Assembly (NCBI GenBank): GCA_036435485.1
Contig: CM071598.1
Coordinates: 40,748,501 to 40,812,500 of the forward strand
Length of the DNA: 64,000 bases
Source: Saposhnikovia divaricata
Taxonomy: Eukaryota; Streptophyta; Magnoliopsida; Apiales; Apiaceae
Direction of reading: 5' to 3'
Shown here: piece after piece, positions 23,601 to 36,620 of the stretch
Position numbering within the stretch: the stretch's first letter is position 1
How the letters are laid out: every line of letters begins with the position of its first letter
Program-made: the position numbers and the translations under genes
The notes under the pieces: generated by a model
What the model was told of the DNA's origin: nothing
The model's database searches: none
What the model saw: only the letters and a program-made list of their open reading frames with translations

Positions 23601-24865
23601 TGTTAGTCACCGAGGCATGCCTGAATACATCTAATAACAAGCCTAAGTATGTGTAATGCTATGCATTACCTACATGACCTCTTAACTGAGGGAACCACTA
23701 GTTGTAGAGTTTCTATTTGTTCTGTACTTGTAATAGACATCAAATTCTAGTTGTGTAACTGTACTTATAAAGTCAAGAATAATGCTTGAAAGAAGTTCCA
23801 AGGTTCATGCCTCAAGCAAGGAGATAAAGACTGCCAAATAATCACAGTTGGGATTTGAAGAAAAGAAGAATTTGCCTAAGTACCAATTCGAGAAGTACAT
23901 TTGTCTATTCGAGAAGTCTAGCATTCGAGAAGTCAGAGATTCGATATCTCAGAAGACACTATTCGATATCTCATTCGATATCTCAGAGATTCGATATGTC
24001 TATTACTCTATTCGAGAACTCATGGAGTCAACAAGTCAAAGCATCATTCGAGTTCTCTAAGAGTCAACAAGTCAATGCTCTATTCGATATCTCAAGGACT
24101 AAAGAAGCTATTCGACATCTCAGGGATTCGTTATGTCAAAATGCTCTATTCGATATCTCAAGGAGTCCCAGAGAAAAGAGCTATTCGAGAAGTGATTCGA
24201 TATGTCAATATAACGCTATTCGAGAACTCAGAGTTATCGATTAAGTCAATTCGAGTTCTCGAATCAATCACTTAGCCACTTCTCGAATACATTCTTGGAG
24301 ACAAAATACTGAAGAATTGTACAAGTCAGAAACCTGCAACAAGCCAAGACGCTTTATTTGACTATGTACTATAAAGCACATTGGAAAGCCTACAAAGAAG
24401 CTTGGAGAGATAAGACAAAGGGACAAGGAGCTAAAGAAGTGGATCTGAACAGGCTTTGCAAAGTCAAATCTGTAGCCATTTGGACTCTTACTCAAATGAG
24501 ATAGACATACTGGAAAGTAGTTTGTTTTACCTACCTTATTTGTAGTAAGTAGGTGTATCCATGTCTATAAGGATACAGCCTCACTTCCTTAGCAGATAAG
24601 TTTTTCAAGATACATCAAAAGAAATATCTCTCTAAGAAAAACGAAGCTGAGAATACTATCATTTGTATTCACAGATTGTAGCAAAATCTTTATCTAATAA
24701 AATATTAGATTAAAGTGATATTGTGTTGTGTTTTTCTTTGATATCTGTACTTACATATCTCACACACTCAACACATATCTTGTTGCAAAGATTCAAGAAC
24801 AAAGAAAAGTTCAAGAATCAATTCACCCCCCCTCTGTATTCTTTTACTGTATTCAATACTCAACA
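23601..24865 (+). repeat. 5' LTR of element B, 1265 bp
   Basis: Begins TGTTAGTCACCGAGGC and ends ACTCAACA just before the PBS. The start recurs at 51674. From about 23884 to 24300 it holds roughly 18 close variants of ATTCGAGAAGTC / ATTCGATATCTC. Confidence 0.9.
23884..24300 (+). repeat. Dispersed ATTCGA-type repeat array in the element B LTR
   Basis: Variants such as CTATTCGAGAAGTC, ATTCGATATCTC, ATTCGAGAACTC and ATTCGAGTTCTC occur about every 20-30 bp. The open frames here are by-products of the repetition. Confidence 0.85.
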
Positions 24866-24867
24866 AG

Positions 24868-24880
24868 TGGTATCAAAGCA
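24868..24880 (+). other. Primer binding site of element B
   Basis: TGGTATCAAAGCA, two bases after the LTR end; complementary to tRNA-Met. Confidence 0.85.
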
Positions 24881-24902
24881 GACTGTTTAATCTAAACAGA
24901 AA

Positions 24903-27409
24903 ATGATCATGAGTTCGAATACACCAAAGACTACTGGTACGGTGAAGGTCCCTAAGTTCGACAAAGAGAATTACAACCTCTGGAAAATAAAAATGCTGTT
25001 GTTCATCAAAGCTGCCAATCCTCTCTACCCTGACATCCTCAAGAATGGTCCATTTGTACCACAACAAGAAATTTCTGAATCTACAGTGGGCACAATAGTC
25101 ATTCCTAGATCATATGTTGCAAAAGAGCCATCCAAATGGACGGACTCAGAGAAGGAAAAGGTTGCCCTAGACAGTCATCTCATGTTACTGATCATAGACT
25201 CCATTGATATGTCGATGTTTGCCAACATAGCATCATGCACATCAGCCAAGGACATGTGGAACCATATCGAGGTGTTATGTGAAGGACAGAGGAGGTAAGA
25301 GAGAATAGGAAACAGATACTGGTCACACAGTATGAAGCTTTCATGGCACAGTCCAAAGAAAGTATTACTGATATGTTTAAGAGATTTCACAAGCTGGTGA
25401 CTGAGCTTCCAATGAATGGGAAGGTTTACAACACTAAGGAATTAAACATGAAGTTTCTACTATCTGCACCAAACCATCTAGAGCAAAGGGTCATATCTCT
25501 AAGAGAAATAGATTTGAACAAAGTCACATATGATGTGCTCTATGGGGTTTTAAAAACTCATTAGCTTGAGTTGCTTCAGAAGAGGGCTATCCAAGCCAAC
25601 CAAGGCAGAATGATAAACACATCCTGTGCCTTGATTGTCAACAAATCCGTTCAAGACCTGGAAGCATCTACAAGTCAACTGAGAATAGAAGAGATAGTAG
25701 ATGATGAAGAGACTGAAGAAGAAGTGACTGAACCTGTTGATGAAAAGGAAGAAGATGAGTTCTATACTCTTGAAGAGTTGGATGCCATGGAAAACACTTC
25801 ATATGCTTTTATGGCTAGAAAATTCCGAAACATCAAATTTAAGAGGAATCAGCCCTTCAAGTCTAGATCTCAAAATCATTCATTCAACAAGAGCAAGGCA
25901 CTTGTGAAAGCAAACAAGAACAAATTCAAAACCAGCTATGTGGATAGGTCATCTGTGAGATGCTATAGATGCAATGACCTAGGGCATTTTGCTAGTGAAT
26001 GCAAAAAGCCTAAAAAGAAGGATAAGGAGTTTCTTGAGCTTGAAGCTTAGTATGAGGCTCTGCTAAAGAAGCATACACCAGGTAAGGCCTACATAGCTGA
26101 AGGGAAGTGTTGGGATGATTCTGATAGTGATGGAGAAGAACAAGAATTCTGCAACTATGCCTTGATGGCCAACTCCAATGAAGAACCATCTGAATCAGAC
26201 TCTCAGGTACCATCCCTCACTACTATAGACATGTCTGTTTCTGAATACAAATCTATGGTTGAACAACTATCTGTTGAGATGTTTAATATTCATACTAGTT
26301 TGACTGCTGCTAATGAAGAAATTGCTAAACTGTCTACTAAGAATGAACTGTTGAACAAAAGAAATGAGGAACTAGAACTAACTGCTCTGCAAATAGAAAA
26401 CCTTAAACAAGAAATCGAATATGTAAAGAATAAGGTTTTATGTGCTAGTCAAGTTGAGAAAGCTCTTAGGGATGAACTAGCTGAAAATGAATTTAAATTG
26501 AAAACATTTAAGAATTCCTCTAGTCTATTGCAGTCCTACCATGAGAAAAATCTAGCTAGACCTAAGGCTGCTATTGGACTTGATTATGACACTCTCAAAC
26601 AGAGGAAAGGCTATGCAGTCATTGAAGATGACATTGTTGTTCAAGAGGAAGTGCCTCAGGTTTTGAAAAAGGCTGAGACCCCAATATTTAAAACACCAAC
26701 ACTTGAGATTGATGAGGATGCCTTACTCATCAAGCAAATGTTGGATGATGAAGATAAGGCACAATCAAATGAACAACAAGCATCCTCTAAGAGTGAGAAT
26801 GTCAAAACCAAAGCCAAGGAGTCAGTAGGAGGTAGACCTAGACTTGAGAAATTTGTGAAGTTTGTTTCAGCTGGGAATAATGAGTTTGAGAAGAAAGTGG
26901 CTAAAAAGAAACAAAACAGGAATGGCAAATTAGGGATTAACAAGGACAACAATTATGCTTATGTGCCAAATGCCCCTAGGAAAGTTTGTCAAAATTGTTT
27001 TAGCACTAATCATTTAACTCATGCATGCAAGAAACCATCTGGTAGTGTTGCTAAACCATTCTATGATTGCTCTGTACCTTTAAGACATAGAGACTCTCCT
27101 TTCTGTGATAAATTTGATTGTATGCCATGTAACATGAATGTAATGACTAGTTGCTTTAATTTGAGAAGACAATTCATGGAAGGTTGCATCAGTCACAATG
27201 TTCACACACACTACACAAGAACAAAGTCTTCAAGTCCTCCTAAAGTTAGGAAGGTGCCTCTGTCACCTAAGTCTAAGAACCCTGATTCTAAGACTTCTAA
27301 CAGTGACAAGAAGACTAACATCAAGAAAATTGATAAGCATGCTGTCTATGATAAAACTGTTGCTAAGCCACATGGACCCAAACTTGTTTTGGTACCAAAG
27401 GAGAAGTAA
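24903..27409 (+). pseudogene. Element B gag, broken
   Basis: ATG at 24903, 37 nt after the LTR. The N-terminal region has VPKFDKENYNLWKIKM and TSAKDMWNHIEVLCEG, typical of copia Gag. A single-base loss near 25285 shifts the frame, which resumes through KESITDMFKRFHKLV. In-frame stops follow at 25562-25564 and 26048-26050. Zinc knuckle CYRCNDLGHFASEC is near 25960 and a second CCHC, CQNCFSTNHLTHAC, near 26985. Between them lies a long coiled-coil segment rich in Glu, Asn and Lys (26230-26550). The ORF ends at TAA 27407-27409. Confidence 0.9.
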
Positions 27410-27414
27410 TACCT

Positions 27415-30400
27415 TTGTGTTTGCAGGGCAAAGAAAGTGAAAGGAAGGTCAAGTGGATTTTGGACAGTGGATGCTCAAACCATATGACTGGTGATATGGC
27501 CCTGCTATCACAGTATGAGGAGAAGGCTGGCCCAATGGTTGCTTTTGGAGATGACAACATTGGCAACACACTGGGATATGGCAAGTTGGAAATTGGAAAT
27601 GTCATCATTGAAAATGTAGCACCGGTCAAGGGACTCAAGCACAATCTACTGAGTGTTGGTCAATTTACTGACAGAGGCTTCAAAGTGAATTTTGACAAAG
27701 ATGAATGTTTGATCACCCACAAGAAGACTGGTGACTTTGCTCTATCTGGAGTAAGGAAAGGAAGCCTGTTTGTAGCAAATATGAACTCTGCAAAGAAGGA
27801 CAAAATTTGTTGTTTTTACTCAAAAGCATCAAATGAAGATAGTTGGCTATTGGATAAGAAGCTATCACACTTGAACTTCAAAGGCATTAATTCTCTAGTC
27901 AAAAGGGAGTTAGTGAGAGGCATGCCCACACTTGAATTCTGTCAAGAAGGAGTGTGTGAGGCTTGTCAAAAAGGAAAAATGAAAAGATCAAGCCACAAGT
28001 CAAAGACAGTGACATCAATAACCAAGCCCCTACAACTAATTCGTATGGACTTGTTTGGGCCTGTCAATATTATGTCACTAGGAAGGAAAAAGTATGCTCT
28101 GGTGATGGTTGATGATTTCACAAAGTATACATGGGTAGAATTTCTGGCATCAAAGGATGAGGCCCCACAAGTAATCATTGAGCATATAAAGAAAATTGAC
28201 AAGGAAGCAAAGGCCAACAATGCAAGTGTGATTGCATTAAGAAGTGATAATGGAACAGAGTTCAGAAATGCCATGCTTGAAGCATTCTGCAAAGAGAATG
28301 GTATTTCTCAACAATTCTCAGCTCCAAGGACTCCACAACAAAATGGAGTTGTTGAAAGAAAGAATAGAACTCTGATTGAGGCTGCTAGAACAATGTTACT
28401 AGATGCAAAAATGCCTACATGTTTTTGGGCTGAGGCTGTGAGCACTGCATGCTATATCCAAAACAGAACCCTCATCAACAAAAACACTGGAAAGACACCT
28501 TACAACTTGATGACTGGAAAGAAGCCCACTCTAAAGTATGTTCATACTTTTGGAAGCAAATGCTTTGTGTTAAAAGACAACTCAGAATATGTTGGAAAGT
28601 TTGATGCAAAAGCATTTGAAGGAATTTTCTTGGCTACTCTATGGAAAGAATTGCATACAAAGTTTATGTCATCACTCAAAAGAAAGTTATAGAAAGCACA
28701 GATGTGACATTTGATGACAGTAAACTACCTGGATTAGAAGAAGCCAATGATGAAGATAAAGATCCTTTGAAGTTTGACAATCTAGATGATTCTGATGAGG
28801 AGATTGAAATTGAATTTGAGCCCACAATCCAACAAACTCAAGTGAATGAAGAACCTGTGTCAACCAACAATGAAGAAACAAGCATCCAAGACACACCTGT
28901 GATTAGTGGCAACTTCACAGGGGGAGGAAATGTAAATGATCATGATCTGGATGATGAAGCAACATCAAGGCTGGAAATCAATCTGAACATACAAGGAAAT
29001 GGGATAGATCATATACTGCAGATCAGATAATTGGAGATCCAAATACAGGAGTGAGGACAAGAAGAGCAACTCTAAATGAATGTCTCTATGGTTGCTTTCT
29101 ATCCCAAGTTGAGCCTAAGAAACTTGATGATGCATTGTTGGATCCTGATTGGATAATTGCTATGCAAGAGGAGTTAAACCAATTTGAAAGAAGCAAAGTA
29201 TGGGAACTTGTGCCTGCACCAAAGGATAGAACCATTGTTGGAACAAAATGGGTTCTAAGGAATAAGATGGATGAAAATGGTGTAGTCATAAGAAACAAAG
29301 CAAGGTTGGTTGCAAAAGGATACTCTCAACAGGGAGGCATTGACTATGATGAGACTTTTGCCCCTGTTGCTAGACTAGAGGCCATCAGAATTTTCTTGGC
29401 ATTTGCTGCACATTCTAATTTCAAGGTTTATCAAATGGATGTCAAGAGTGCATTTCTGAATGGGGAGTTGGAAGAAGAAGTATATGTGCAACAGCCACCT
29501 GGCTTTGAGGATCCACAATTCCCTCACTTTGTCTACAGATTGCTTAAAGCATTGTATGGACTTAAGCAAGCTCCTAGGGCATGGTATGACACATTGTCAC
29601 AATTTCTACTGGAGAATCAATTCACTAGAGGCACACTGGACAAGACACTGTTTTACAAGAAACATGGTGACGATATTATCTTAGTTCAAATCTATGTGGA
29701 TGATATCATATTTGGCTCTACAAATGAGAAGTTGTGTTAGAAATTCTTTAAACTCATGCAGAGCAGATATGAGATGAGTATGATGGGAGAATTAACATTC
29801 TTTCTTGGGCTGCAAGTGAGTCAAAGGAAGGATGACATTTTTATAAGTCAAACCAAGTACATCAAGGATCTATTGAAGAAATTTGACTTAGAAGAATGCT
29901 CACCTGCAAAGACACCCATGGCCACTGCCACCAAGTTAGATGAAGATGTTAAGGGCAAGAATGTAGATATCTCAATCTACAGAGGCATGGTTGGTTCTCT
30001 ACTCTACCTCACTGCTAGTAGGCCAGACATCATGTTTGCAACATGCTTGTGTGCAAGGTTTCAATCAAATCCAAAGGAATCACATATGATAGCAATAAAG
30101 AGGATTTTCAAATATCTGAAGGGCACACCAAACTTGGGGTTATGGTATCCTAAGGACACAGGGTTCAATCTGGTTGGTTATTCTGATGCTGATTATGCTG
30201 GATGCAGAGTGGATAGGAAAAGCACCTCAGGTAGCTGCCAGTTTCTTGGACAAAGGTTAGTCTCTTGGTAAAGCAAGAAACAACAATCTGTGTCAACTTC
30301 CACAGCTGAAGCTGAGTACATAGCTGCTGGAAGTTGCTGTGCTCAAGTGCTTTGGATCAGAAACCAACTTAGAGATTATGGAATTGTGTTGGAAAGAATT

Positions 30401-30679
30401 CCAATCATGTGTGACAACACAATTGCAATCTCTATAGTCTCCAATCCTGTCAATCATTCTAGGACAAAGCACATTGACATCAGATATCACTTCATAAGGG
30501 AGCATGCAACTAATGGAACCATTGAGTTACATTATGTTCCCACAGAGAAACAACTAGCTGACATATTCACTAAGCCATTAGATGAAGCCACCTTCACAAG
30601 GTTGGTTAGTGAGATTGGAATGCTGAATTCTTCAAATTCTGGCTACGTGAATATATCAACTAGATTGTTGCAGCAGTAA
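27415..30679 (+). pseudogene. Element B pol (PR-IN-RT-RH), broken
   Basis: Protease WILDSGCSNHMTG. Integrase zinc region (KLSHLNFKG and CEACQKGK) and DDE core (RMDLFGPVN, RSDNGTEF, NGVVERKNRT). RT with KARLVAKGYSQQGGIDYDET and QIYVDDIIFGSTN. RNase H with GYSDADYAG, STAEAEY and ADIFTKPL. Breaks: frameshifts near 28632 and 29000, and in-frame stops at 29738-29740 and 30269-30271. The natural end is TAA 30677-30679. Pol is in a different frame from gag; an acceptor-like TTTGTGTTTGCAG ends at 27426. Confidence 0.93.
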
Positions 30680-31485
30680 ATACTTACTTTATCAAATGCT
30701 CAATATTTTTGAAGTAAGTATTGGCTGGATTATGATTTATAAATATTCCACAATGCTGCATATGTTGAAAATCATACATCTTTAGCTTGAATTTCTGTGA
30801 AATTTTGAGAGAATCACTATTTAATTTGGTAGAATATTCTTCAGTGAATATTTCTGGTAAATTTTAAAAGATAGTGAAAATTGAATTTTATGAGTGAAAA
30901 GTATAGTTCGATAAGTCAGACTTCTCGAATGGTTCATTGTTTTGTCATGGCTCGAGTTCTCGAATAGGCCTATCTAGAACCCTCCTGAGTTCTCGAATAG
31001 TGTCTTTTGGAGAAATCGAATAGCACACTCTGAGTTCTCGAATAGAGTATTTTAGTTCTCTAATGCTGGAGTTCTCGAATACTGTATTTGAGTTATCGAA
31101 TCATTTGAAAAGGCTGATTTCTCGCTGACACTTAATCACTTTTTGGATTTATATTCAAAATTTCATTTTGCTCATAAAAACATATTTTATTTAGCTTAGA
31201 ATTATTTTCTGAGTTAAATAACTGCCAGCTGTGAGTTACAAACTGCTTGAGATATCGAATAAGCCTTTCTTGACTTATCTAATAGTTGTTTTACTTCTCG
31301 AATGACTGTCTTGTCGATACAAAACTTAGATCTAATCGACAACTCAAGTTAGTCATATATATACAATTTCACAACTGTTCAACTCATTTCGTTCGATTTC
31401 TCAAGCATCTAAACTCTTAAAACCTCTGAGAATCCTAACTGCGAATTTCTTCTTCAACCTTAATTCTCTTTTCTTCTCTACCCAA
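30680..31485 (+). other. Spacer between pol and ORF3 of element B, with inverted copies of the LTR word
   Basis: From 30905 to 31330 the words TTCTCGAATAG and GTTATCGAATC recur at least a dozen times, mostly in the opposite orientation to those in the LTR. The last 130 bp have a TATA-like sequence and a pyrimidine-rich leader before ATG 31486. No ORF of note. Confidence 0.7.
31354..31364 (+). promoter_or_regulatory. Possible internal TATA box for ORF3 of element B
   Basis: CATATATATAC lies about 125 bp before ATG 31486. The sequence between them is pyrimidine-rich and lacks ATG, as in a plant 5' leader. This would allow separate transcription of ORF3. It is inferred from sequence alone. Confidence 0.4.
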
Positions 31486-33160
31486 ATGGCAAACACTCAA
31501 CTCACCATACCATCCCAAACCAATTTCATCGCAATTACCAGTGATGTGGAAGCACCAAATGCTAATTTCAAGTGCTTTGTTCGATGGCTGTCTGAATCTT
31601 ACATCAAGGGTGCACTATCAGCCAACCCAACCCTGTACATAGACTTATTAGAACAATTCTGGAGGACAGCTACAGTGGAGGTCATCGCCCTTGAGAATTC
31701 TATTACCTCATATGTTGTCTACTGCAGACATGAATGAAGCCTTGGATTTGCAGCAAGAGGCATATGACTCCCTGGCCACAGATGCTGAGTTGGAAGAATT
31801 CTTTGAATTTATCAACTACTCAGAGGCTATTAAACTTGGAAAGCTGAATAGGAAGTACTTGAGAAAGGAATGGAGCTATGTTTTTGCTACACTCCTTCAG
31901 GTATTCACTGCCAGGAAATCGAGCTTTGATCAGATTAGTACACCTGTGCAGCAGCTTGCCTATGCCTTGGCTCATGGGAGAAAGACAGATGTTGGACATC
32001 TCATCATACAAGAGCTATATGGGAGACTTGGTAAGAACACAGCCAAGAGAGGTACTGAAATTTTCTTTCCCCGCTTTATTCAATCAGTACTTAATTTTAA
32101 AAATGCTTCATTGATTGAATTGCCTGGATTAGATAAAAGTAAAATAGGCTATCCTAGGTCCATGACCAAACTTATTTTTGGTAACTTGGAGACTAGGAAT
32201 GATGTGGATGTATGGCTTAAGATAACTCCCCACATGGAGGGTTTGTTTAGGTCTTACCCCCACAACATGCCAATATTTGAGTCTAAGTCTCAGTTAGCAC
32301 AGCCTAAGCAATAAGAACACAATGCTAACCCAAGGCTTGCTAACCAACCCTCTCAGACAAACACTCTACCAAACACAGAACCAACTGCATCATCCTCTCA
32401 AAAGGGTGATGTTAGTAAAAAGAAGAGAAAACAGGTTGCTTCTGAACCTTTAACCATCTTAACTGAAGCAGCCTTGGCTGTAGAACTGGGTTTAGGAGGT
32501 GAGGAAACTGAGTCACCTATCATTAGCCTAAAGAAGAAGAAGAAATCTAAAACCACCTCTTCAGTCACTCAAATGGCGAAGTTGTAAAATCAGGGGCACA
32601 CAGCTCACTAGATGTATCCTCTCAACAGGGTGCATCTATATAATCAAGCATCCTCCCCAATGCACCTATTTGTACAGAGTCAGCACATGGGAGTGATAAG
32701 GCTGGCACAACACTGAGTGGAGAGCACATCACAATTGAAACTCCCTCTATCTCTCAGGGGGAGTTGCCAAAATCTAACCTACAACACACTTCTCTTCCAG
32801 AATCTACCACTCATATTTCTTTGGAGCCTGCAACTCAAGCAATTGAGGAGAAAGGCATTGATCATCAAGAATTCTTTTCTCTTGATGAGCCAATGGATTC
32901 AAGTGACTTGGTGCATGACACCTTGCTCACCACTCAGGTACCACATTTAGATGGTCAGGGAATGCATGCTGGGGCATCTCCTAATGACACCATCACAAAC
33001 ACAGAGGATTCACTAGTTTTAACTAGAGACTCTGTGCCTGTGTCAACTACTGTTGTAACTCATCCCACTTCTATGGAGACAACAGTAGTAGAGTCTTTCC
33101 ATCCGGTTACAGAAGTTGCATCTGTAACTGAGGAGTCTAGCTTGACTAGCTCTAGCTCTC
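31486..33160 (+). pseudogene. Element B third ORF (env-like), N-terminal part, cut by element G
   Basis: Starts at ATG 31486 (MANTQLTIPSQT). A conserved region follows: LLEQFWRTATVEV, LRKEWSYVFATLLQVF and FDQISTPVQQLAYALAHG. The same kind of domain, with the KEW core, occurs in ORF3 of element C. I recognise it as the protein commonly found with plant Sireviruses and often labelled env-like; its function is unknown. Downstream it becomes Ser/Thr/Glu-rich with a basic patch, KKKKKSK, near 32540. A frameshift lies near 31690, a stop at 32312-32314, and further stops or shifts near 32584 and 32641. No signal peptide or membrane segment is visible. Element G interrupts it at 33160. Confidence 0.75.
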
Positions 33161-33424
33161 TGTAAGAACCCCAAATTTTGGATATAATTAAAACTTTCTA
33201 TTAAGTAATGATAAAATGAGGAACAATGATTCCGACAACAAGGTCACCAGCTCTAATGAATGGTGGTTTCAAAGAACAATGATTGTAATGAATGGATATT
33301 GCTTTGGACAATGATCCTGATGCATTGGTATATTGTCAGAATAGAGTAATTTGATGGTTGAGGACCTAGATAAGAATAATCTACCATCCAGGAAGGAGCT
33401 AATGGATCCTTAAAGGGAAATGAG

Positions 33425-33559
33425 TACGTGCATAGTGTTTCCCATACGTGCATAGTGTTTCCCGTACGTGCATAGTGTTTCCCATACGTGCATAGTATTT
33501 CCCGTACGTGCATAGTGTTTCCCGTACGTGCATAGTGTTTCCTATACGTGCATAGTAAT
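33425..33559 (+). repeat. 20-bp tandem array in U3 of the 5' LTR, 7 units
   Basis: Unit TACGTGCATAGTGTTTCCCR, seven copies with small changes; the last is degenerate. Each unit carries ACGTG, the core of G-box/ABRE sites bound by bZIP factors. A likely enhancer repeat. Confidence 0.9.
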
Positions 33560-35666
33560 TTTGTGGATGAATAGTGATTTTGTAAGTTGGAAAACTTTTC
33601 ACGCCACCCTATGTACGGGACGTGATATGGATGTTTCGAAGTCATATTAGTAATACGCGGAGGAAATAAGTGAATGCAGAGACGATCGGAATTCAGAAAT
33701 TCCAAATTCTTTTTCGGTATAATATTTGACCGGACAGTGGATTAAATATTATTATAATCCAAGAATTGAGATATTAACTTTGAGGATTTGATATTTTGGG
33801 ATGTTATTATATTTGATTTAAGAATGAAGGTAGGAAACCACTGAGGCAGTGAAACAAGCATTCTAGAAACCGCTAAAACGTTATAACGTGATTAATCAAT
33901 AAAGCGAACGAATCCTAGATTACGGATTAAGTTCGTATCGAGATTAAATATCCTACATGGTCATCACGAGGATTATATTAAGGATTGGGGAAGGTATTAT
34001 GAATATCGAGAAATTTCCCGGTAAACCCTAGAGGTGAAACTACTTAGTTATTCGCCCGAACGATCAATCGAAACGAGCAATAACCGGACAAAAGAAACAA
34101 GCAGTGGAAGCAAGAGTCATGCATAAGCTACTAGATAAATATCTAGCAACCAAGTGGGCTAAGTAACTAGCATAAGGATTGAACTAGTAGTTAGCCAAAT
34201 CAAACTCTAGTTAGCCATAAATCAATCCAAGTGCTACACATGCTTTCAAATCTCACCATTCATTCCAAAAGCACTTTAATAAAGTAAAAAGAGATGAGAT
34301 ATCATCCAAGGCTCATCACTTTATGAATTATTATCAAAACAACCAAGCAAACACAAAGAACTCTCCATTTTCCTTTCTTCCTTGAAAAATTCTGCCAAGG
34401 TGCTAGAAGTAAGGCTTCCAACCATCATTTGATCTTGAAATATTTATGGTGAGTACTTCATATCATAGCTTAGATCCCCTAGAAATTTCAGATTTAAATT
34501 CATCTTTTTCCATTTTCAAATAAATCATCAAAGATGATGATGAATAGTGTTTTCAAGAACTAATCTTTGTTTTTCTTGTTTTCATGGTTGATCCTAGCTA
34601 ACTTAAGGCTATCCAAGGACCATACCAAGATTTGTGAGGCTAGTACATACTCCAAGGAAGGTATAAGAATTGAAAACCCTAGATCTACTTTGAGTTTTAA
34701 GCATGTTCTTGATGGATCTAGCTTAGTTATGATTATGTTCATGTTATAAGCATGCTTAGTTAGTGATTTAGTGATTTGATTAACATGATGATTTTGATGC
34801 TAATATCAGTAGCTTCTGGACTTGTTGAGATGCTTATTATGTGTATAAGTTGTTTAGATGCCCGGTGTGGCTTGGGTTGTTGATTACGATTTATGGAACG
34901 TCCGATTTATAGCCGTCGTAATACCCGATTTTTGTTAACCTTAAGAAATCGTGTTTGAAAGTAGCCATAAGTCACTGTCCACTATCATGTTCTGCCATGG
35001 TAGGATAGATCATGTTATAAGCTTCGTTTTGATATAAAGATCATGTGAAACGGACTTACGGTTTAGGAATTATGGCCGATTCACTAAAAGACGTTCGAAA
35101 CCGTAAATACGAGTTCGTTATTAAAATTGAACCCTCGTAAAATACGTAAGTCAGTGGCGAATCTTGGTAATTAAATACTAGAGGTAAAAAGCAAGGTGTG
35201 AGAGAAAACCTCATGTGAAACGGATCGTTTTCCGATTTTATAAAAATGTTCGAATCAAAGTTAATCGCAAACGAACCCCTAAAAACCCGCTTGATTATAA
35301 CTTCGGTAAAACACTTAGAAAACGGGCGATAAAACTCGGAGCATAATATTGAATTGTAACGATCGACTTTAGAACTTGTATGACTTAAGTATGTCCCAAG
35401 TGTAAGTACAATGACATGTCGTATTAACGAACGAATGTCGGGTCGGATCGATGATAAAAGGAATCCACTAAAAGGGGTATAACGAGATAACTCGAGAACG
35501 TGTTTCGATTTAAATATAACTTAACTTTTAAGATGTTAAGTGATTAATCCCGAATGCCTTGGCTATTTATAGATCACCAAGCTGACCCGGGACCCGCTAC
35601 CACTACCCTTTACCGTACTCGACTACCAGGCAAGTTTCCATTCCCTTCTTTTAGGCTGTTGTTGTG

Positions 35667-35670
<4 letters not shown>

Positions 35671-35733
<63 letters not shown>
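35671..35733 (+). repeat. (TA)n microsatellite in the 5' LTR of G
   Basis: About 60 bp of TA repeats. Confidence 0.95.
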
Positions 35734-35736
<3 letters not shown>

Positions 35737-35939
35737 TTCTGTTGTACATATGCCATAGCATGCATGCCTACTTTCAAGTTATATCATTATGCTTGTTCCC
35801 TGATTGTTTATTGGCTTATAAATTAGACAGCTAACGTATCAATTATAGGCCGGTTATTGTAAGACCCTCAGAGAAGGGTGTATATATCTTATTCATCAAC
35901 TATAGACCGGGAGTCAATATTTCTTGATATATCAAGGTT

Positions 35940-36620
35940 ACCTCGAAGGAAAATATTTAAGTAAATATTTTCCCTTATTCGGACGACGAATATTATTTGA
36001 ATATTCGTTCGAGATTATTTATTTAACGATCCTTACTTCAAATAATTATTTGAACGTAACCATTCGACGAATAATATTTCTCAATATTCATTCAGAGTCG
36101 AATTGATTATCGATTATTATTTCGAATATTCTTCTAAAGATGAGACTACTAAATGAATATTATTTGGATATTCATTTAGAATATTATTTTATTAAATAAA
36201 TATTACTTTTGAAAATTCATTTAAGATATTAATTACTTGATGAATATTATTTTAAATATTCATCTGAAGCCTGATTTATTTATCGAATATTATCTCGAAT
36301 ATTCCTTTAGGGCTTGGATTACTAAATGAATATTACCTGATATTCATTTAGAATATTATTCATTAAATGAATATTACTATTTGAATATTCATTTTAATTC
36401 CTAATTAATTATGAATATTATCTTAAATATTCCTTTCAGGCCCTATTAATTAATGAATATTATTTTGAATATTCATTTAAATATTTATTTATTCAATAAA
36501 TATTCTCCTGATGTTTCACCAGGGATTATTTTGAGAAATACCCTGATTAAAGATATCCTTTAATATTCTTAAATATTCTTTAAATATTTTTAATTCAATA
36601 AATATTCTCTGAATATTTAT
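35940..36620 (+). repeat. AATATT-rich degenerate palindromic block in LTR
   Basis: Words such as GAATATTCATTTA and AATGAATATTA recur many times in alternating orientation, so the strand can fold on itself. The same block is at 46382-47062 and, inverted, at about 17000-17690. Confidence 0.8.

Noticed and set aside
23848..24275. Overlapping open frames in the element B LTR
   Set aside because: They arise from the repeated ATTCGA-type words in three frames and have no protein character.
31486..33160. Calling ORF3 a true retroviral envelope gene
   Set aside because: No signal peptide, membrane helix or envelope motif is visible; only the position in the element suggests the name.
33425..33559. 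CRISPR-like look of the 20-bp repeats
   Set aside because: Units are head-to-tail without spacers and lie in a plant LTR.
33253..33705. 150-codon open frame with repeated CTYGKHYART units on the minus strand of the G LTR (also 43701-44153)
   Set aside because: It is a by-product of the 20-bp tandem array, which is not a multiple of three; the flanking frame has no recognisable protein and lacks context for a gene.
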